A DNA stretch of 64,000 bases from Margaritifera margaritifera (GCA_029931535.1 JAQPZY010001423.1:758501-822500); one strand, 5' to 3'; positions 11,914-21,124 are shown, counted from the stretch's first letter. Notes: a model not told the origin generated them from the sequence alone. Translations and numbers: made by a program.

Positions 11914-12243
11914 ATGGAAAATTACAAAGGTATCAATAAGGTAAAGGTAATTGCTTTTATCCTTAATGGTAAAACCTCAATTAAGTTTGAAAGCATCAAA
12001 GCAGCCGCTTCATATGCTGGTGTTTATTCTGAAACAAGTACTAATTCATGTAAAACTATTAAGACTTTTGTTTTTGTGCCAAAATTATTGTCTCAGCTAA
12101 AAAAAAATTATGAAAACGATCCTTTCCTTGACGACTGGAAAGATCACGAAGATGACGAAATCATGATAGAAGATCTAAACGATATTATTAAAAAATCTTA
12201 TGATAAAGTTATTAAATCTTTCTCAAAGGATGACTTAATATAA
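11914..12243 (+). CDS. NUMOD1/IENR1-like DNA-binding protein encoded inside the left TIR
   Basis: This is an intact 109-codon ORF starting ATGGAAAATTAC. Residues about 9-45 fit the NUMOD1/IENR1 pattern: a short beta segment VIAFILNG, then FESIKAAASYAGV, which resembles the helix-turn-helix that positions homing endonucleases on DNA. The C-terminus is acidic (DDWKDHEDDE) and then basic. The same fold-like motif (FPSITSAAKYYDI) ends the element's HNH gene at 16.6 kb, so the two may share ancestry. The gene reads inward from the left end. Its partner in the right TIR is frameshifted. Function is unknown; DNA binding near the ends is inference. Confidence 0.65.
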   Translation: MENYKGINKVKVIAFILNGKTSIKFESIKAAASYAGVYSETSTNSCKTIKTFVFVPKLLSQLKKNYENDPFLDDWKDHEDDEIMIEDLNDIIKKSYDKVIKSFSKDDLI

Positions 12244-12274
12244 CAATACTAAATCAGATTCCCCCTATCCTTTT

Positions 12275-12286
12275 ATTCACACAAAA
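12275..12286 (-). promoter_or_regulatory. GTGTGAA-class motif at inner edge of left TIR
   Basis: The minus strand reads TTTTGTGTGAAT, pointing outward into the TIR. The same motif sits at 30469-30480 at the inner edge of the right TIR, also pointing outward. No obvious start codon follows within 20 nt on either side. Confidence 0.4.
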
Positions 12287-12348
12287 TGTATACTGACATG
12301 ATTATACAACTGTTTATACAAAATTTATACAATAGGTTTAGATAAAAT

Positions 12349-15300
12349 TTATATTAACCCCATTTCCTCAAACATTATGTCAACATCAACAACACTCAAC
12401 TTATCAGGTTCAAAACCAATTGCAAATGTATTAACACCATCAACACAATACCTTTTATCATCAAAATTACACAAACCATTTTTGTTTACAACATCAGTTT
12501 TAGTATTGTGTCCATGACTTCTCAACACTGTCATTTCAACCTTTTTTCGTTCACCATTTAACGCATCTTTATAATCCTCAAAAATGACTATTTTTTTTTA
12601 CCACATTTTTCTTTATTCCCTTCGCTCTTTTTTTTATTTCACCATTTTCCAATTTTACTGCATACATCTTGCTCCTTAATCCCACAAACTCAGTTATCGG
12701 TACAAAGTTCGTTTCATCCTTGAATTTACCAATAACCTTTTTATTATCATTGCAATGAAAACCACTGTCTGCAGGATAATCTGATAAATCAAATAAACTC
12801 CTGTCATTGTAAATATCACCGTATAAATCTTCTGTACAAATTTCGTAACATAAACTGTCTGTATCAGTAAACAACAACTTACTTTCCGGATATTTTTTTG
12901 TGATATAATCGTAATGAAACTGATACATTAACATCTTGCAAATTTCTAATATCGCAAGTCCACAGTAAACAGGTTTGTCTAACACCAAATTTCCTTTTCT
13001 TTTTTGTATTCCAACTAAATTTTCGTTAAATATTTTCATATTCACAAATCTTTCATCTGCAACTAACCTATTTCGTCTTTCAATATCATTTACGATTTCA
13101 ATATTGACTCTCTTTCTGATATTCTCCATAGTTTTCCCAAAAACACTATTATTCATTAATTAAAAAAAGTTTTTTTTTAAAATTCTGTTGTTGCACTTGC
13201 TCTCTTATTCGTGTTAAAATCAATATAATCCTTTAACCAGGGTTTTTGTTTAAATTTCAAAACACGATGAACTTTTGTTAACACCATTCCATGATCTAGC
13301 ACCATTTTTAGCATTTTATGATGAATAATATACCTCTCCTTATTTTTCAAATTTGGTACCAATTTTTCAATTTTTCCTTTAACAATCCCGTATTTTTTTT
13401 TCATTTTTATTTGCTCTTCGCTCAACATATCATCCGTAATTAACATATTTTCAGCACAAAACGGATAGTCGTTTTGCAAAACGTGCAACTCTCCAGAATA
13501 TTCAATATCGCATTCAACAAAATACCCAACATCGTCTGGCACTTTTTTGTCAGTTTCTTTCAAAAATGTATCGCGATCTATCCAACGAAAACCGCAATAC
13601 GGTAACGGATGGCTCATTGCATAGCCGTAAAAATTATTGGCGTTAAATAAATTATGTAATTATTCGGTTTATCTTTATCATAATTGCTCATATATTTATT
13701 ATTTGCAACAGCGTGCTTTTTTGTAACTACGCTGATTCCTCCTCGTATTCCTCGTTCAACAAACAGGAACATATCTGGATCAGTAAATAATTATAATTTT
13801 ATTTGGCTAATTTTTAACGCAGCATCCCAACTCAGTCCTGGCGATGTAAAATACCACGCAGGGTCCAAACAATAATATTTCAAACATGTATTTCTAAATT
13901 GCTCAAATACGTCAGCTAATAACAAAACATCTGTCTTCAGGTATAAATCATGATAATCTTCAAAATTTTTACAATTCATTTCATTCCAAACTTTTCTCGC
14001 TCAATCATATTCTTCATTACTAATGTCACTTAACGTCAAAGATGTATAAAACAAACTTTTTTCAGGCAACTTTGTTTCCTCAAATTTACCCCAATTTGTC
14101 ATGTACTCATAAGGGTAAATACCTTTTTGTTTTAACATATCACTTTTGTCACCAAAATATTCTTCCAAATTGTAAAAATTTGTGCAGCCTTTGACAACAT
14201 CCTCCAATGATGCTAACATAAATTGAAAGCTATCAATAAACCTTAATTTACCAATCGGAATACTCATATACCTCTCAAAATTATTCGGAATACATTTGAT
14301 TTTTCCTTTGAATTCACCAAATGCTTGAACAATAATATGTGCATCATATCCTCTTAAGTTATGAAAAACAATTGGCACAAATTTTGGAACTTTGTAATTT
14401 ATATTGCAACCGTAATGCGCAGCACCATGATACCTGCCTGTTATGTGACAATGATCCCTAACTCTATCACTTCCAAGTTTTTCTTTACAAATATTACAAT
14501 TTTCAACATGATTAAAATTATAATTTTCCTCTTTAGTTAATTCTAACATTGCTTTTGGATTTTTGTATTTTTCCATAATTTTCTCAGCTTACGTAAACAA
14601 ATTCTGTATCAATCACCTGGCTGGATTTTCACCACGATAAAGTCTAATATTCTCTGACAAACTGTTATCAACACAGCAAACGACTTTATATGCAACAAAG
14701 CACGGAATATGGTTTTGTGTTTTTGTTGTTGATGACTTATTTGGATCACCAATTACGGTAACAACATTTTGCAAAAGCGCCTCAAAATCTCCGTAAATCA
14801 CAAACGGAATTTGGTGTTGTTTATTTGTATTACTAAACCGTAATTCATTGTTTCCTAATTTAGACATATGTATCACCTGAATCTCTTTGCAATCCATTAC
14901 GTGATTATCTAAAATTTTCTGTGATGTGCAACCGTGAAGACAACGGTAACAGAAGAATATTTTAGATTTTGTTTTATTATATTGGCTACAAACAAGACCG
15001 TTAAAGTTTTTGATAAAACAATAGTGATCTTTGTAAAACAACAGATTTATTGTCTTTTGTGACGCATTTTCGCTGATGTATCTGGGATAAACATTTTCTT
15101 TTTCATCTAAACCGAACACGTTTATACTCAGATTATTTAAGTTTTCAAACCTGGCTATCTGTCGTTCCTCAACAGGAAACCTTATGGCGTCAAATTTTAA
15201 CTAAGATGAAAACAATCTGTAATTTGTCAATCTGTCAACATGTTTATCCGCAGGATGTAACGCAGAAAGCACGGCCCAACGGAAACACTCGTTATCGTTA

Positions 15301-15806
15301 TTTTTAACATTAATAACACATTTTTTGTTTTTGATCTTATCAGGTAAATCAACATATGACGAGCCACGTAATGGTGCATATTTTGCCGTATAAAACTGTA
15401 TTTTTTTAAAAAATCTAATAAATCTCCTGCCAGATCCTTGTGATTGATACGTCTCAATTTGGTCTTTTATTTTATCAAAAACAACATTTGCCAATTTATT
15501 TATCTCATCACCAAGCATCAAACGATAGACCCCAGATGAAATAAATGGATCCGCAAACGCATTTTCGTTTCCCTCATGATACAATTTCTCCAACAATACC
15601 TCAAAGAAGAAATTTATTTTTATTGCATTATATCGTGGCAGTTCTAGCTGTACACTAGGTTTTATCAATCTGTATAACTTTTTTGCGTCAAGATTTTTTA
15701 GCACATTTTCGTTATCAACAGTAAACTGTTTGTCAAAACCGAAGAATGCTGTTTTTTGCTCTTTGACAACCTGTTGCTTAACAGGTATAGTCATTGATTT
15801 ATTCAT
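12349..15806 (-). pseudogene. polB: Protein-primed family B DNA polymerase (pPolB), broken
   Basis: This is the element's replicative polymerase, about 1,150 codons. From the N-terminus there is a segment with KNNDNECFRWAVLSALHP, common in Polinton polymerases and reminiscent of an OTU-like cysteine-protease region. Exo I is IYGDFEALL. A zinc/HNH-like insert follows (CNIC...RVRDHCHITGRYHGAA), then Exo II HNLRGYDAHII, Exo III DYHDLYLKTDVLLLAD, motif B MNNSVFGKTMEN and motif C LLFTDTDSL. Lesions: in-frame stops at 15201-15203, 14613-14615, 14589-14591, 14001-14003, 13791-13793 and 13177-13179; frameshifts near 13642 (inside motif A), 13157-13176 and 12592-12600. The start at 15806 gives a conventional Met. 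Transcription is leftward, toward the left TIR. Confidence 0.95.
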
Positions 15807-15882
15807 TGCTATATTATACAGCAGATTATTCTTCTAATTCAAAATTTTTTCATTTAGAAATAAAAAATGCTAATTAAATAAG

Positions 15883-16702
15883 ATGCAAATAAGCACATCA
15901 ATGATATCGATGATATCTATCAGATACGCAGGCGATCTTGAAGATTATTATCTCCATCACAGATTCAACTTTTACGCAGCAAGCATACTCGGTGTTGTGA
16001 AAAATGTTGCGACTGAGAAAACAATTGGTCAAATAACACCAGCGGGACTTAAGATTAAAGTTAAGGGAGATGATGACACTGAATTTACTGACATGTTTGC
16101 TCATGAATTTGTCTGGACATTATTCCACGGTGAAATTCCTTTATATCACAAAAATAAGTCTGTAATTGACAATAATTTGTTCAACCTCGACATTCAGGAC
16201 GAATGGCAACGTCACCCTGTGTACGACATGTATGAAGCGAATGACAAAGGTTATATCAGACATATTGCTAATAATACTTTTATCGGACAAATTTCAAACA
16301 TGGGTTATATTCAAGTTGACGTTTCTGGATTCAACAAAAAACACGACAGATATCGAGCTGACAGGTTTATTTATGAAGTTTTTCATGGAATCATCCCAAT
16401 GGGATTGGATGTGGATCACATCAACAACGTCAAAACTGACAATAGGCTCGTGAATTTACAACTCTTAATTCGTTCAGAAAATCTATAAAAAAAATTACAA
16501 ACATCGTTGTCTAAATCCAAAACCTGTGTCATCATACAACGATTATAATGATGAGGAAATCATATTTCCGTCAATAACATCAGCTGCCAAATATTATGAC
16601 ATTGTTCCAATGTCTGTAAAATTTGTTGCAGACAATAAAACAAAATCTGCATTTTCCAAAAGATTTCAAATCCCAATTATGTTCAACTTTTGTGACAATT
16701 AA
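15883..16702 (+). pseudogene. HNH endonuclease with NUMOD domains, frameshifted
   Basis: This gene reads opposite to its neighbours, between polymerase and exonuclease. The first 201 codons contain two similar modules: HEFVWTLFHGEIPLYHKNKS...NNLFNL and DRFIYEVFHGIIPMGLDVDH...NRLVNL. Only the second keeps the VDHINN core expected of an HNH_3 nuclease. A NUMOD4-like stretch (YDMYEANDKGYIRHI) lies between them. A one-base shift in the A run at about 16489-16499 ends the open frame. Beyond it a NUMOD1-like segment (FPSITSAAKYYDI) runs to a stop at 16702, just overlapping the convergent exonuclease. This looks like a homing-endonuclease-type gene captured by the element. Confidence 0.75.
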
Positions 16703-17698
16703 TCCAATAACTTAATCTTCTTTTCTAACGTCTCAACAGCATCAATCAAAACCTGATGATAATCCTTTTCCTTATCAACGACGATGTATTTAACGTCAAA
16801 TAATTTATAACAAAAAATTCCCGTAAATTTTTTTTGGTTATTTTTTTGTAACTTATCAACAATATTTTTTTCAACATCCTTTTCATCAAACACGATATAA
16901 TCTAAATTTACACTTAACTTTTTATCATCTACGTCTTTCATAAATCTTTCAAACTCTTCTTCACCACAATTTCCGTAATCAATAATCTCACCATTGCTCT
17001 TATTACCAAATACACCAATTACACCAATTGCTAATGGCGTTTTATTTTCGTAAATTTTTTTGTCAAAATGAAGCGTTTTATTATAATCTGACGTGAAATC
17101 AAAATCTATTACGCTACCTTCTGAACACTGCCTCAACAAACAAACCCTGTTCAGTAATCTCACTTACCTCCAATCCGCACAACACCTGATGTAAATAATG
17201 TTCCGGTACATCATCTTTGGGTCTCCTTAGCATTGGACATTTCAGCTCAACCAACATGATCTTATAAATATCATTTTCATTTTCATTTTCATTTTCATTT
17301 ACGCTAATAATTTTATCATCTCTGAATCTGCCAACAAAGTAACCATCTGGCGAATATCTTATCCCGTAATCTGTTGTTACACAAATGTTATTACCCAATA
17401 CACGTTCACCAAAATCATGTTCAATATATTTAACAATAACTGGCTCAAATAATTTCCCCCAATAACACGCGAGTGATCCCTCAAACTTAACATGTTCACC
17501 GTGTCGCATCCTGTATTTTTCATTTGCAAACTCTCCCAAAGTTTTATACGGATTTACTCCCAATATTGTAGCAATTTCTGAACCACCAACAGTTGACACC
17601 ATAATTTTATACCAATCCTCGGTACGCTGTCTGATCTTATTTTTCAAAACTTTTTTCACAAACTTTTTTATTTCATTATAGCAAATATCTTTGTTCAT
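16699..17698 (-). pseudogene. YqaJ/lambda-type alkaline exonuclease, frameshifted
   Basis: The N-terminal 190 residues show the YqaJ recombinase/exonuclease core: RTEDWYKIMVSTVGGSEIA, CYWGKLFEPVIVKYIE, the acidic YSPDGY, ELKCPM with the catalytic Glu/Lys pair, and HYLHQVLCGLEV. Such nucleases process DNA ends in viral recombination and replication. The frame breaks near 17115-17120, and the C-terminal ~145 residues continue to 16699. A hexanucleotide microsatellite (TTTCAT units, 17273-17302) inserts an Asn-Glu run before the ELK motif. The start overlaps the stop of the upstream small gene as ATGA and is preceded by a GTGTGAA-class motif. Confidence 0.85.
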
Positions 17699-18048
17699 CT
17701 TATATTATTATATTCACACGAAATTATCTTTTGCAATACCTCACGTTTAAGGCAACTATGTGCGAAGTTCATTAACGTATCTTCGTCATAACAAACAGCT
17801 ATCTCACCGTGTTGTAAAAACAGATATCTTTGTTGTCTTGTTAGCAAAACCTGATCATCTGTTCCGTATACGATTTTAAAATCAAACATGATTTTGCGGT
17901 TTTCATCTGCAAACATTTTTTTAATTTCATCGTAGAGATCAACACGATCCACAATGGTACACCTGACAACATATAAAATTATTTTGTATAATGTTCTCAA
18001 TGTTGCAAAGATTATACGCTCAACCTGTACCAATAATTCCACAAGCAC
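17695..18048 (-). CDS. Hypothetical protein upstream of the exonuclease
   Basis: I do not recognise the family. The well-formed part runs from about 17965 to the stop at 17695: VDLYDEIKKMFADENR, then VLLTRQQRYLFLQHG and CYDEDTLMNFAHS. The stop TGA overlaps the exonuclease start (ATGA), indicating coupled expression. The true start is uncertain because the upstream part of the open frame overlaps the divergent gene at 17991 and lacks a well-placed ATG. The start may be non-ATG, or broken by an indel. Confidence 0.5.
   Translation of the reverse strand: MLVELLVQVERIIFATLRTLYKIILYVVRCTIVDRVDLYDEIKKMFADENRKIMFDFKIVYGTDDQVLLTRQQRYLFLQHGEIAVCYDEDTLMNFAHSCLKREVLQKIISCEYNNIR
17712..17723 (-). promoter_or_regulatory. 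GTGTGAA-class motif before exonuclease
   Basis: The minus strand reads TTTCGTGTGAAT, 13 nt before the ATG at 17698. It lies within the 3' end of the preceding hypothetical gene. Confidence 0.5.
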
Positions 18049-18377
18049 CTGTGATTAAACCTGAAATTCAAAAAACACCTGATCAACAAGTCTACATTAC
18101 AGAGCAATATGTGACAAATGAATATCTGCCTGATGATGGTGAGGTTGTTCCTGATGAATACAATAATGTCGTCGTTGATAAACAGCATTACGCACCACCA
18201 ACAACTGGACGTTATAACGTCAAATATCATTTAACAAAAAAAATAAAAAAGTTTAACTTAACAGAATCTGAAATGAAAAGTTTTCACGCAAGACTTATAC
18301 ATTTCATAAATATAAAAATTCCTGGGAGACAACAAAATATTAAGTTTGATTTTATTTTTACAAAAATATTTTGTTGA
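17991..18377 (+). CDS. Hypothetical protein, Pro-rich N-terminus
   Basis: The 128-codon ORF starts ATGTTCTCA. It has a Pro/Val/Gln-rich N-terminus (QPVPIIPQAPVIKPEIQ), an acidic middle (YLPDDGEVVPDEYNNVVV) and a basic C-terminal half (RYNVKYHLTKKIKKFNL). I do not recognise it. It reads divergently from the gene at 17695 and convergently toward the integrase. Its TGA stop overlaps the ATG of a 40-codon ORF by one base, so the two may be one gene split by a lesion. Confidence 0.5.
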   Translation: MFSMLQRLYAQPVPIIPQAPVIKPEIQKTPDQQVYITEQYVTNEYLPDDGEVVPDEYNNVVVDKQHYAPPTTGRYNVKYHLTKKIKKFNLTESEMKSFHARLIHFINIKIPGRQQNIKFDFIFTKIFC

Positions 18378-18499
18378 TGACAGAATTATCTGCTGATAGG
18401 AGAAATTATCTAATCTCCTTATGCAAACCTGTTAAATGTAAAAGCGTGCAACTTAATTATGAGTATATTTACAAAACAATAATTAGTGTTATAAAATAA
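18377..18499 (+). CDS. Small basic ORF following the Pro-rich gene
   Basis: This is a 40-codon ORF (MTELSADRRNYLISLCKPVK...). It begins at the last base of the preceding stop and ends 15 bp before the convergent integrase stop. It could be a separate coupled peptide or the displaced C-terminus of the upstream gene. No family is recognised. Confidence 0.35.
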   Translation: MTELSADRRNYLISLCKPVKCKSVQLNYEYIYKTIISVIK

Positions 18500-18513
18500 C
18501 ACCACGCGTACGT

Positions 18514-19380
18514 TTAAACTATGCTTGACGTTGGGATCCAGCTGTTGAACAAATCACTGTATCCACTCCACTTAAACAGAGTTTTATTACCCTTTGTTCG
18601 TATTATCTTTTCAATGACAAATACGTCCTGATCTGTTTTTTGCAACTCTTGCTCGTAAAAACTGCCTGTGATATCTTCGTCGTTAAGGTCACGTAATTTG
18701 TACGTCACAGGTATCGTCATAAGAACATCATGAAAAACAAAAACCTCTTCAGACCAATTTGGTGTTGCAGATTTTTCAAATATTGTTTTTTTTAATGAAA
18801 TTCTAACCTTATCACCAACAGCAAACTTATGTCTGCGGTATAAATTTTCATTTGCGAGAACTGGAAATTTAATTGCATCATTTGGTGACATTTTGAACGT
18901 TCTATGTTTCGTATTATTGTATTCATCAACAAGTTCAGGCAATTCGTCAACATAATTGTTCGTATTGTCGTATTGTTTTCTGTTATATGTCTGTAAATTT
19001 TATCCTTTATTGTGCGATTATAACGTTCAACGATAACACTCTTACCCTCATTTCCTGTTGTGTATTTTGTGATGTCATGATCTTTTAACCATTGTTCGAA
19101 TTGTTTATTATAAAACTCAACTCCATGATCTGTCCAGATCTTATTCGGTTTACGCTGCGTATCTGAAATTAATTTTTGAAACGCACTTGTGATCGTATTC
19201 CCCATCTTATCCTTTATTGGCACACTAAACGCGTACCTGCTCTGTATGTTAACAATTTTTAATAAAAATCTATTACCGTAATTATGTTCTGCAAGAGATG
19301 ACATATCAGCCAGATCCACATACCAAATGTCGCCTACAGTGTTCGCAACAACTCTTCTTCTCAGAATGTTTTTTTTTGGG
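18514..19380 (-). pseudogene. Retroviral-like integrase with C-terminal chromodomain, frameshifted
   Basis: This is the DDE integrase of Polintons, which inserts the linear genome into chromosomes. The open frame begins NILRRRVVANTVGDIWYVDL, and the first catalytic Asp is in VDLADM. The second is in IWTDHGVEFY and the Glu in VIVERYNRT, 33 residues between them. After a frameshift near 18955, the C-terminal part carries an SH3-like segment (VGDKVRISLKK) and a chromodomain (DVFVIEKIIRTKGNKTLFKW, then SGYSDLFNSWIP). A second shift in the A run near 19371-19379 separates it from the PLA2-like segment, to which relatives are usually fused. Confidence 0.93.
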
Positions 19381-19870
19381 GTTTATGTAACTCAATTGCA
19401 AGCTTCTCTGAAACATATGGCGGTATTGCTAAACCTAATTTGTATTTTGTACCAATAATTCCCTGAACAAATCTTCTGTCAATACGTTCACGCAGACCTT
19501 TTGGTTTCATATCTCTTAATTCATTTAACATAATTTTATCACAACCGTGTTTGTCAGCAGGAAATCCTTCTTTACCCATATCACGATAACATATGTCGTG
19601 TCTCATTGCGATTGCGTCAACTTGATTATATGGTTCTTGTCCTGGCAATGGATTATCATTTTCATCAATTTGTTGCTCCAACGGATTCCACGGTCCTGTG
19701 TATTTATGACCAGGCAGTGTCCACCCACCTTTTGGTTTTGGCAATTTGCCAATAATTTTATGAATATCTATTGCGCCCCCGATGATTCTACGTTTATCAC
19801 ATTTTTTACAATAACACACAATTTTATTATGTTCGATACAGAGGTCATGATTGGCGCCACAGTTACACAT
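19361..19870 (-). CDS. Zinc-finger/PLA2-like domain, probably the N-terminus of the integrase gene
   Basis: The N-terminus holds paired cysteines (CNCGANHDLC, CYCKKCDKR). A phospholipase A2-like module follows: a calcium-loop-like PGHKYTGPWNPL and an active-site-like DAIAMRHDICYRD containing the His-Asp pair, as in parvovirus VP1 PLA2 domains. It ends in ELHKPQKKTF, where related proteins run straight into integrase. The stop at 19361 follows an A run and is out of phase with the integrase by one base. In viruses such domains help cross membranes. That role here is inference. Confidence 0.75.
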   Translation of the reverse strand: MCNCGANHDLCIEHNKIVCYCKKCDKRRIIGGAIDIHKIIGKLPKPKGGWTLPGHKYTGPWNPLEQQIDENDNPLPGQEPYNQVDAIAMRHDICYRDMGKEGFPADKHGCDKIMLNELRDMKPKGLRERIDRRFVQGIIGTKYKLGLAIPPYVSEKLAIELHKPQKKTF

Positions 19871-19897
19871 TGTTTATTATTTTTTGTTTTATAAAAA

Positions 19898-20128
19898 TTA
19901 TGGTGCAACACTCAATTCAGGTGAGTCTGGTCTCACAACCACAACATGATTAACAATGCCTTCACCAATCACCTCTGGAGCTGCTGTTTTCTCTATAAAT
20001 ACACTTTTCTTTTTGCCACAAACAGCGCAGATGCTTTTCATCATCAAACGATTGTTCTTTGTTGTCACAATTTCCTCATCTACGTTATCTGTTGCTGTCT
20101 TACACTTGAGACAATATGTGCTTGTCAT
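19898..20128 (-). CDS. Small zinc-ribbon protein (DUF5679-like)
   Basis: The ORF of about 76 codons starts MTSTYCLKCKTATDNV. Two CxxC pairs (CLKC and CAVC) are separated by VTTKNNRLMMKS, the pattern of a short zinc ribbon found in many NCLDV, adenovirus-related and Polinton genomes. The C-terminus is Val/Pro-rich. I chose this internal Met rather than the longer open frame (to 20197) because the family starts just before YCLKC and a GTGTGAA-class motif sits 14 nt upstream. Function is unknown. Confidence 0.75.
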   Translation of the reverse strand: MTSTYCLKCKTATDNVDEEIVTTKNNRLMMKSICAVCGKKKSVFIEKTAAPEVIGEGIVNHVVVVRPDSPELSVAP

Positions 20129-20142
20129 GTTTATATTTATAA

Positions 20143-20154
20143 TTTCACACAAAA
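20143..20154 (-). promoter_or_regulatory. GTGTGAA-class motif before zinc-ribbon gene
   Basis: The minus strand reads TTTTGTGTGAAA, 14 nt before ATG 20128. It lies immediately after the protease stop codon (20157-20159). Confidence 0.5.
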
Positions 20155-20156
20155 TT

Positions 20157-20707
20157 TCAGTCAACGAAGTTGACCACAATGTTATCATTATTAACACTCG
20201 CAGGTGTTTGGAACTGCGTGATAAAATCTACAAAGGACTTACCACGTGACATTTGTTTGATAAACATGATGCAATAAAATCCACATGCTGTTGTACCTAA
20301 AGGTTGAATTTGTGTTGAATTGTAATTAACAGGTTTATTTACAAAACGTTTAACAGCATCTGATGGTGGTAAACCAAATGAGTCGAAATAATTATTATTG
20401 TAAAGTGCTATCCAGTGTGTGCCATTACCATCATTAAAAATTCTGAATGTTAATTACACATGACATATTTGGTTTCATTTTTGAAGGCAGCTTGTCTTTA
20501 CAAAATTCACCGATAAAACCCTTTACGTTTTTTAATTTATCATGAATATCGAAGTTCGATAACGGTGTTAATATCTTCTTGTGCCTGGCAACATCAGACC
20601 CCTTCCCACAAACTTTGACAATAGTGAACCTATCATCAGTGGCATCAACGGCAAAAACCCTCTCGTGTTGTTCTTTTATTTGTTGCGCGTCTTCTTTTTG
20701 GTGGCAT
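20157..20707 (-). pseudogene. Adenain-like cysteine protease (maturation protease), frameshifted
   Basis: This is the adenovirus-type protease of Polintons, expected to cleave capsid precursors. Reading on the minus strand gives ERVFAVDATDDRFTIVKVCG near the N-terminus. The catalytic His is in GTHWIALYN, the Asp in YFDSFGLPPSDAV, and the Cys in TTACGFYCIMFIKQM. The protein ends NFVD. Two one-base shifts break it: one in the A run within the first ten codons (about 20690-20697) and one in the T run near 20449-20453, just before the His motif. The long plus-strand open frame here is antisense noise. A TATCTAA-class motif precedes the start. Confidence 0.9.
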
Positions 20708-20721
20708 ATTTATTTATCAGA

Positions 20722-20735
20722 TTTAGATAACATTT
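20722..20735 (-). promoter_or_regulatory. TCTAA-class motif before protease
   Basis: The minus strand reads AAATGTTATCTAAA, with TCTAA ending 15 nt before ATG 20707. It overlaps the stop codon of the upstream small gene. Confidence 0.55.
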
Positions 20736-20892
20736 ATTTTCGTGTTACACGTCGTCTCCTAATACCACTTCCGGACTTAGGTCCGGTCAATGCCTTGGTT
20801 CCAAAAAAACCAAGACCTCCTGCCAATAATGATGGTAACAATGCCATCAACGGTAAAAATCCTCCAGTGCGTCTATTATATCTTCGCGGCAT
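20734..20892 (-). CDS. Small basic/hydrophobic virion-type protein (pX-like)
   Basis: This 52-codon ORF starts MPRRYNRRTGGF. Basic termini (RRYNRR; RRRRVTRK) flank a hydrophobic centre (LPLMALLPSLLAGGLGFFG). Short Arg-rich proteins with a hydrophobic segment occur beside capsid genes in adenoviruses (pX/mu) and adintoviruses. The start is set by the TATCTAA-class motif and the MPRR pattern. DNA condensation or membrane interaction is inferred from composition. Confidence 0.65.
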   Translation of the reverse strand: MPRRYNRRTGGFLPLMALLPSLLAGGLGFFGTKALTGPKSGSGIRRRRVTRK

Positions 20893-20905
20893 ATTTATTA
20901 AAGTG

Positions 20906-20919
20906 TTTAGATACAATTT
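20906..20919 (-). promoter_or_regulatory. TCTAA-class motif before pX-like gene
   Basis: The minus strand reads AAATTGTATCTAAA, with TCTAA ending 14 nt before ATG 20892. Confidence 0.55.
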
Positions 20920-20949
20920 CAGACAACAAAGTTGTCCGCACTTAGTGAT

Positions 20950-21096
20950 TCATGATAAAAGACTACTAATGCCTCCAACTAAATCAGACAACAATGGTAT
21001 GTAAATACCTCCAGTCCTTCTTCGTGATCGTCTTGCAGGTGCTCGTCGTGGAACACTTCGTGTTCTTGCAGTAGTTCTTCGTCTCTTTGGTGGCAT
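20950..21096 (-). CDS. Protamine-like Arg-rich core protein
   Basis: This 48-residue ORF starts MPPKRRRTTARTRSVPRR and continues ARRSRRRTGG, then a short hydrophobic tail (IYIPLLSDLVGGI). About a third of the residues are Arg or Lys. It resembles adenovirus core proteins VII/mu in composition. It shares the RRTGG(F/I)xxPL pattern with the neighbour at 20734-20892, so the two may be duplicates. A TCTAA-class motif precedes it by 15 nt. Confidence 0.7.
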   Translation of the reverse strand: MPPKRRRTTARTRSVPRRAPARRSRRRTGGIYIPLLSDLVGGISSLLS

Positions 21097-21111
21097 GTTT
21101 ATTGTTGAAGA

Positions 21112-21124
21112 TTAGACAAAATTT
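21112..21124 (-). promoter_or_regulatory. TCTAA-class motif before protamine-like gene
   Basis: The minus strand reads AAATTTTGTCTAA, with TCTAA ending 15 nt before ATG 21096. Confidence 0.55.

Larger units (their letters stand above)
11689..12330. repeat. Left terminal inverted repeat
   Basis: It matches the complement of about 30458-31071. Similarity covers the palindromic end, the whole NUMOD-like gene (11914-12243) and the following AACAATACTAAATC...GATTCCCC block, then fades through TATACTGACATGATTATACA. Differences are few: a 15-bp indel in the palindrome loop, a 9-versus-8 A run inside the gene, and a ~12-bp insertion near 12275. The inner boundary is approximate. Confidence 0.9.

Noticed and set aside
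20579..21004. 141-codon plus-strand frame across the protease and small core genes
   Set aside because: Antisense to the well-supported protease and Arg-rich genes.
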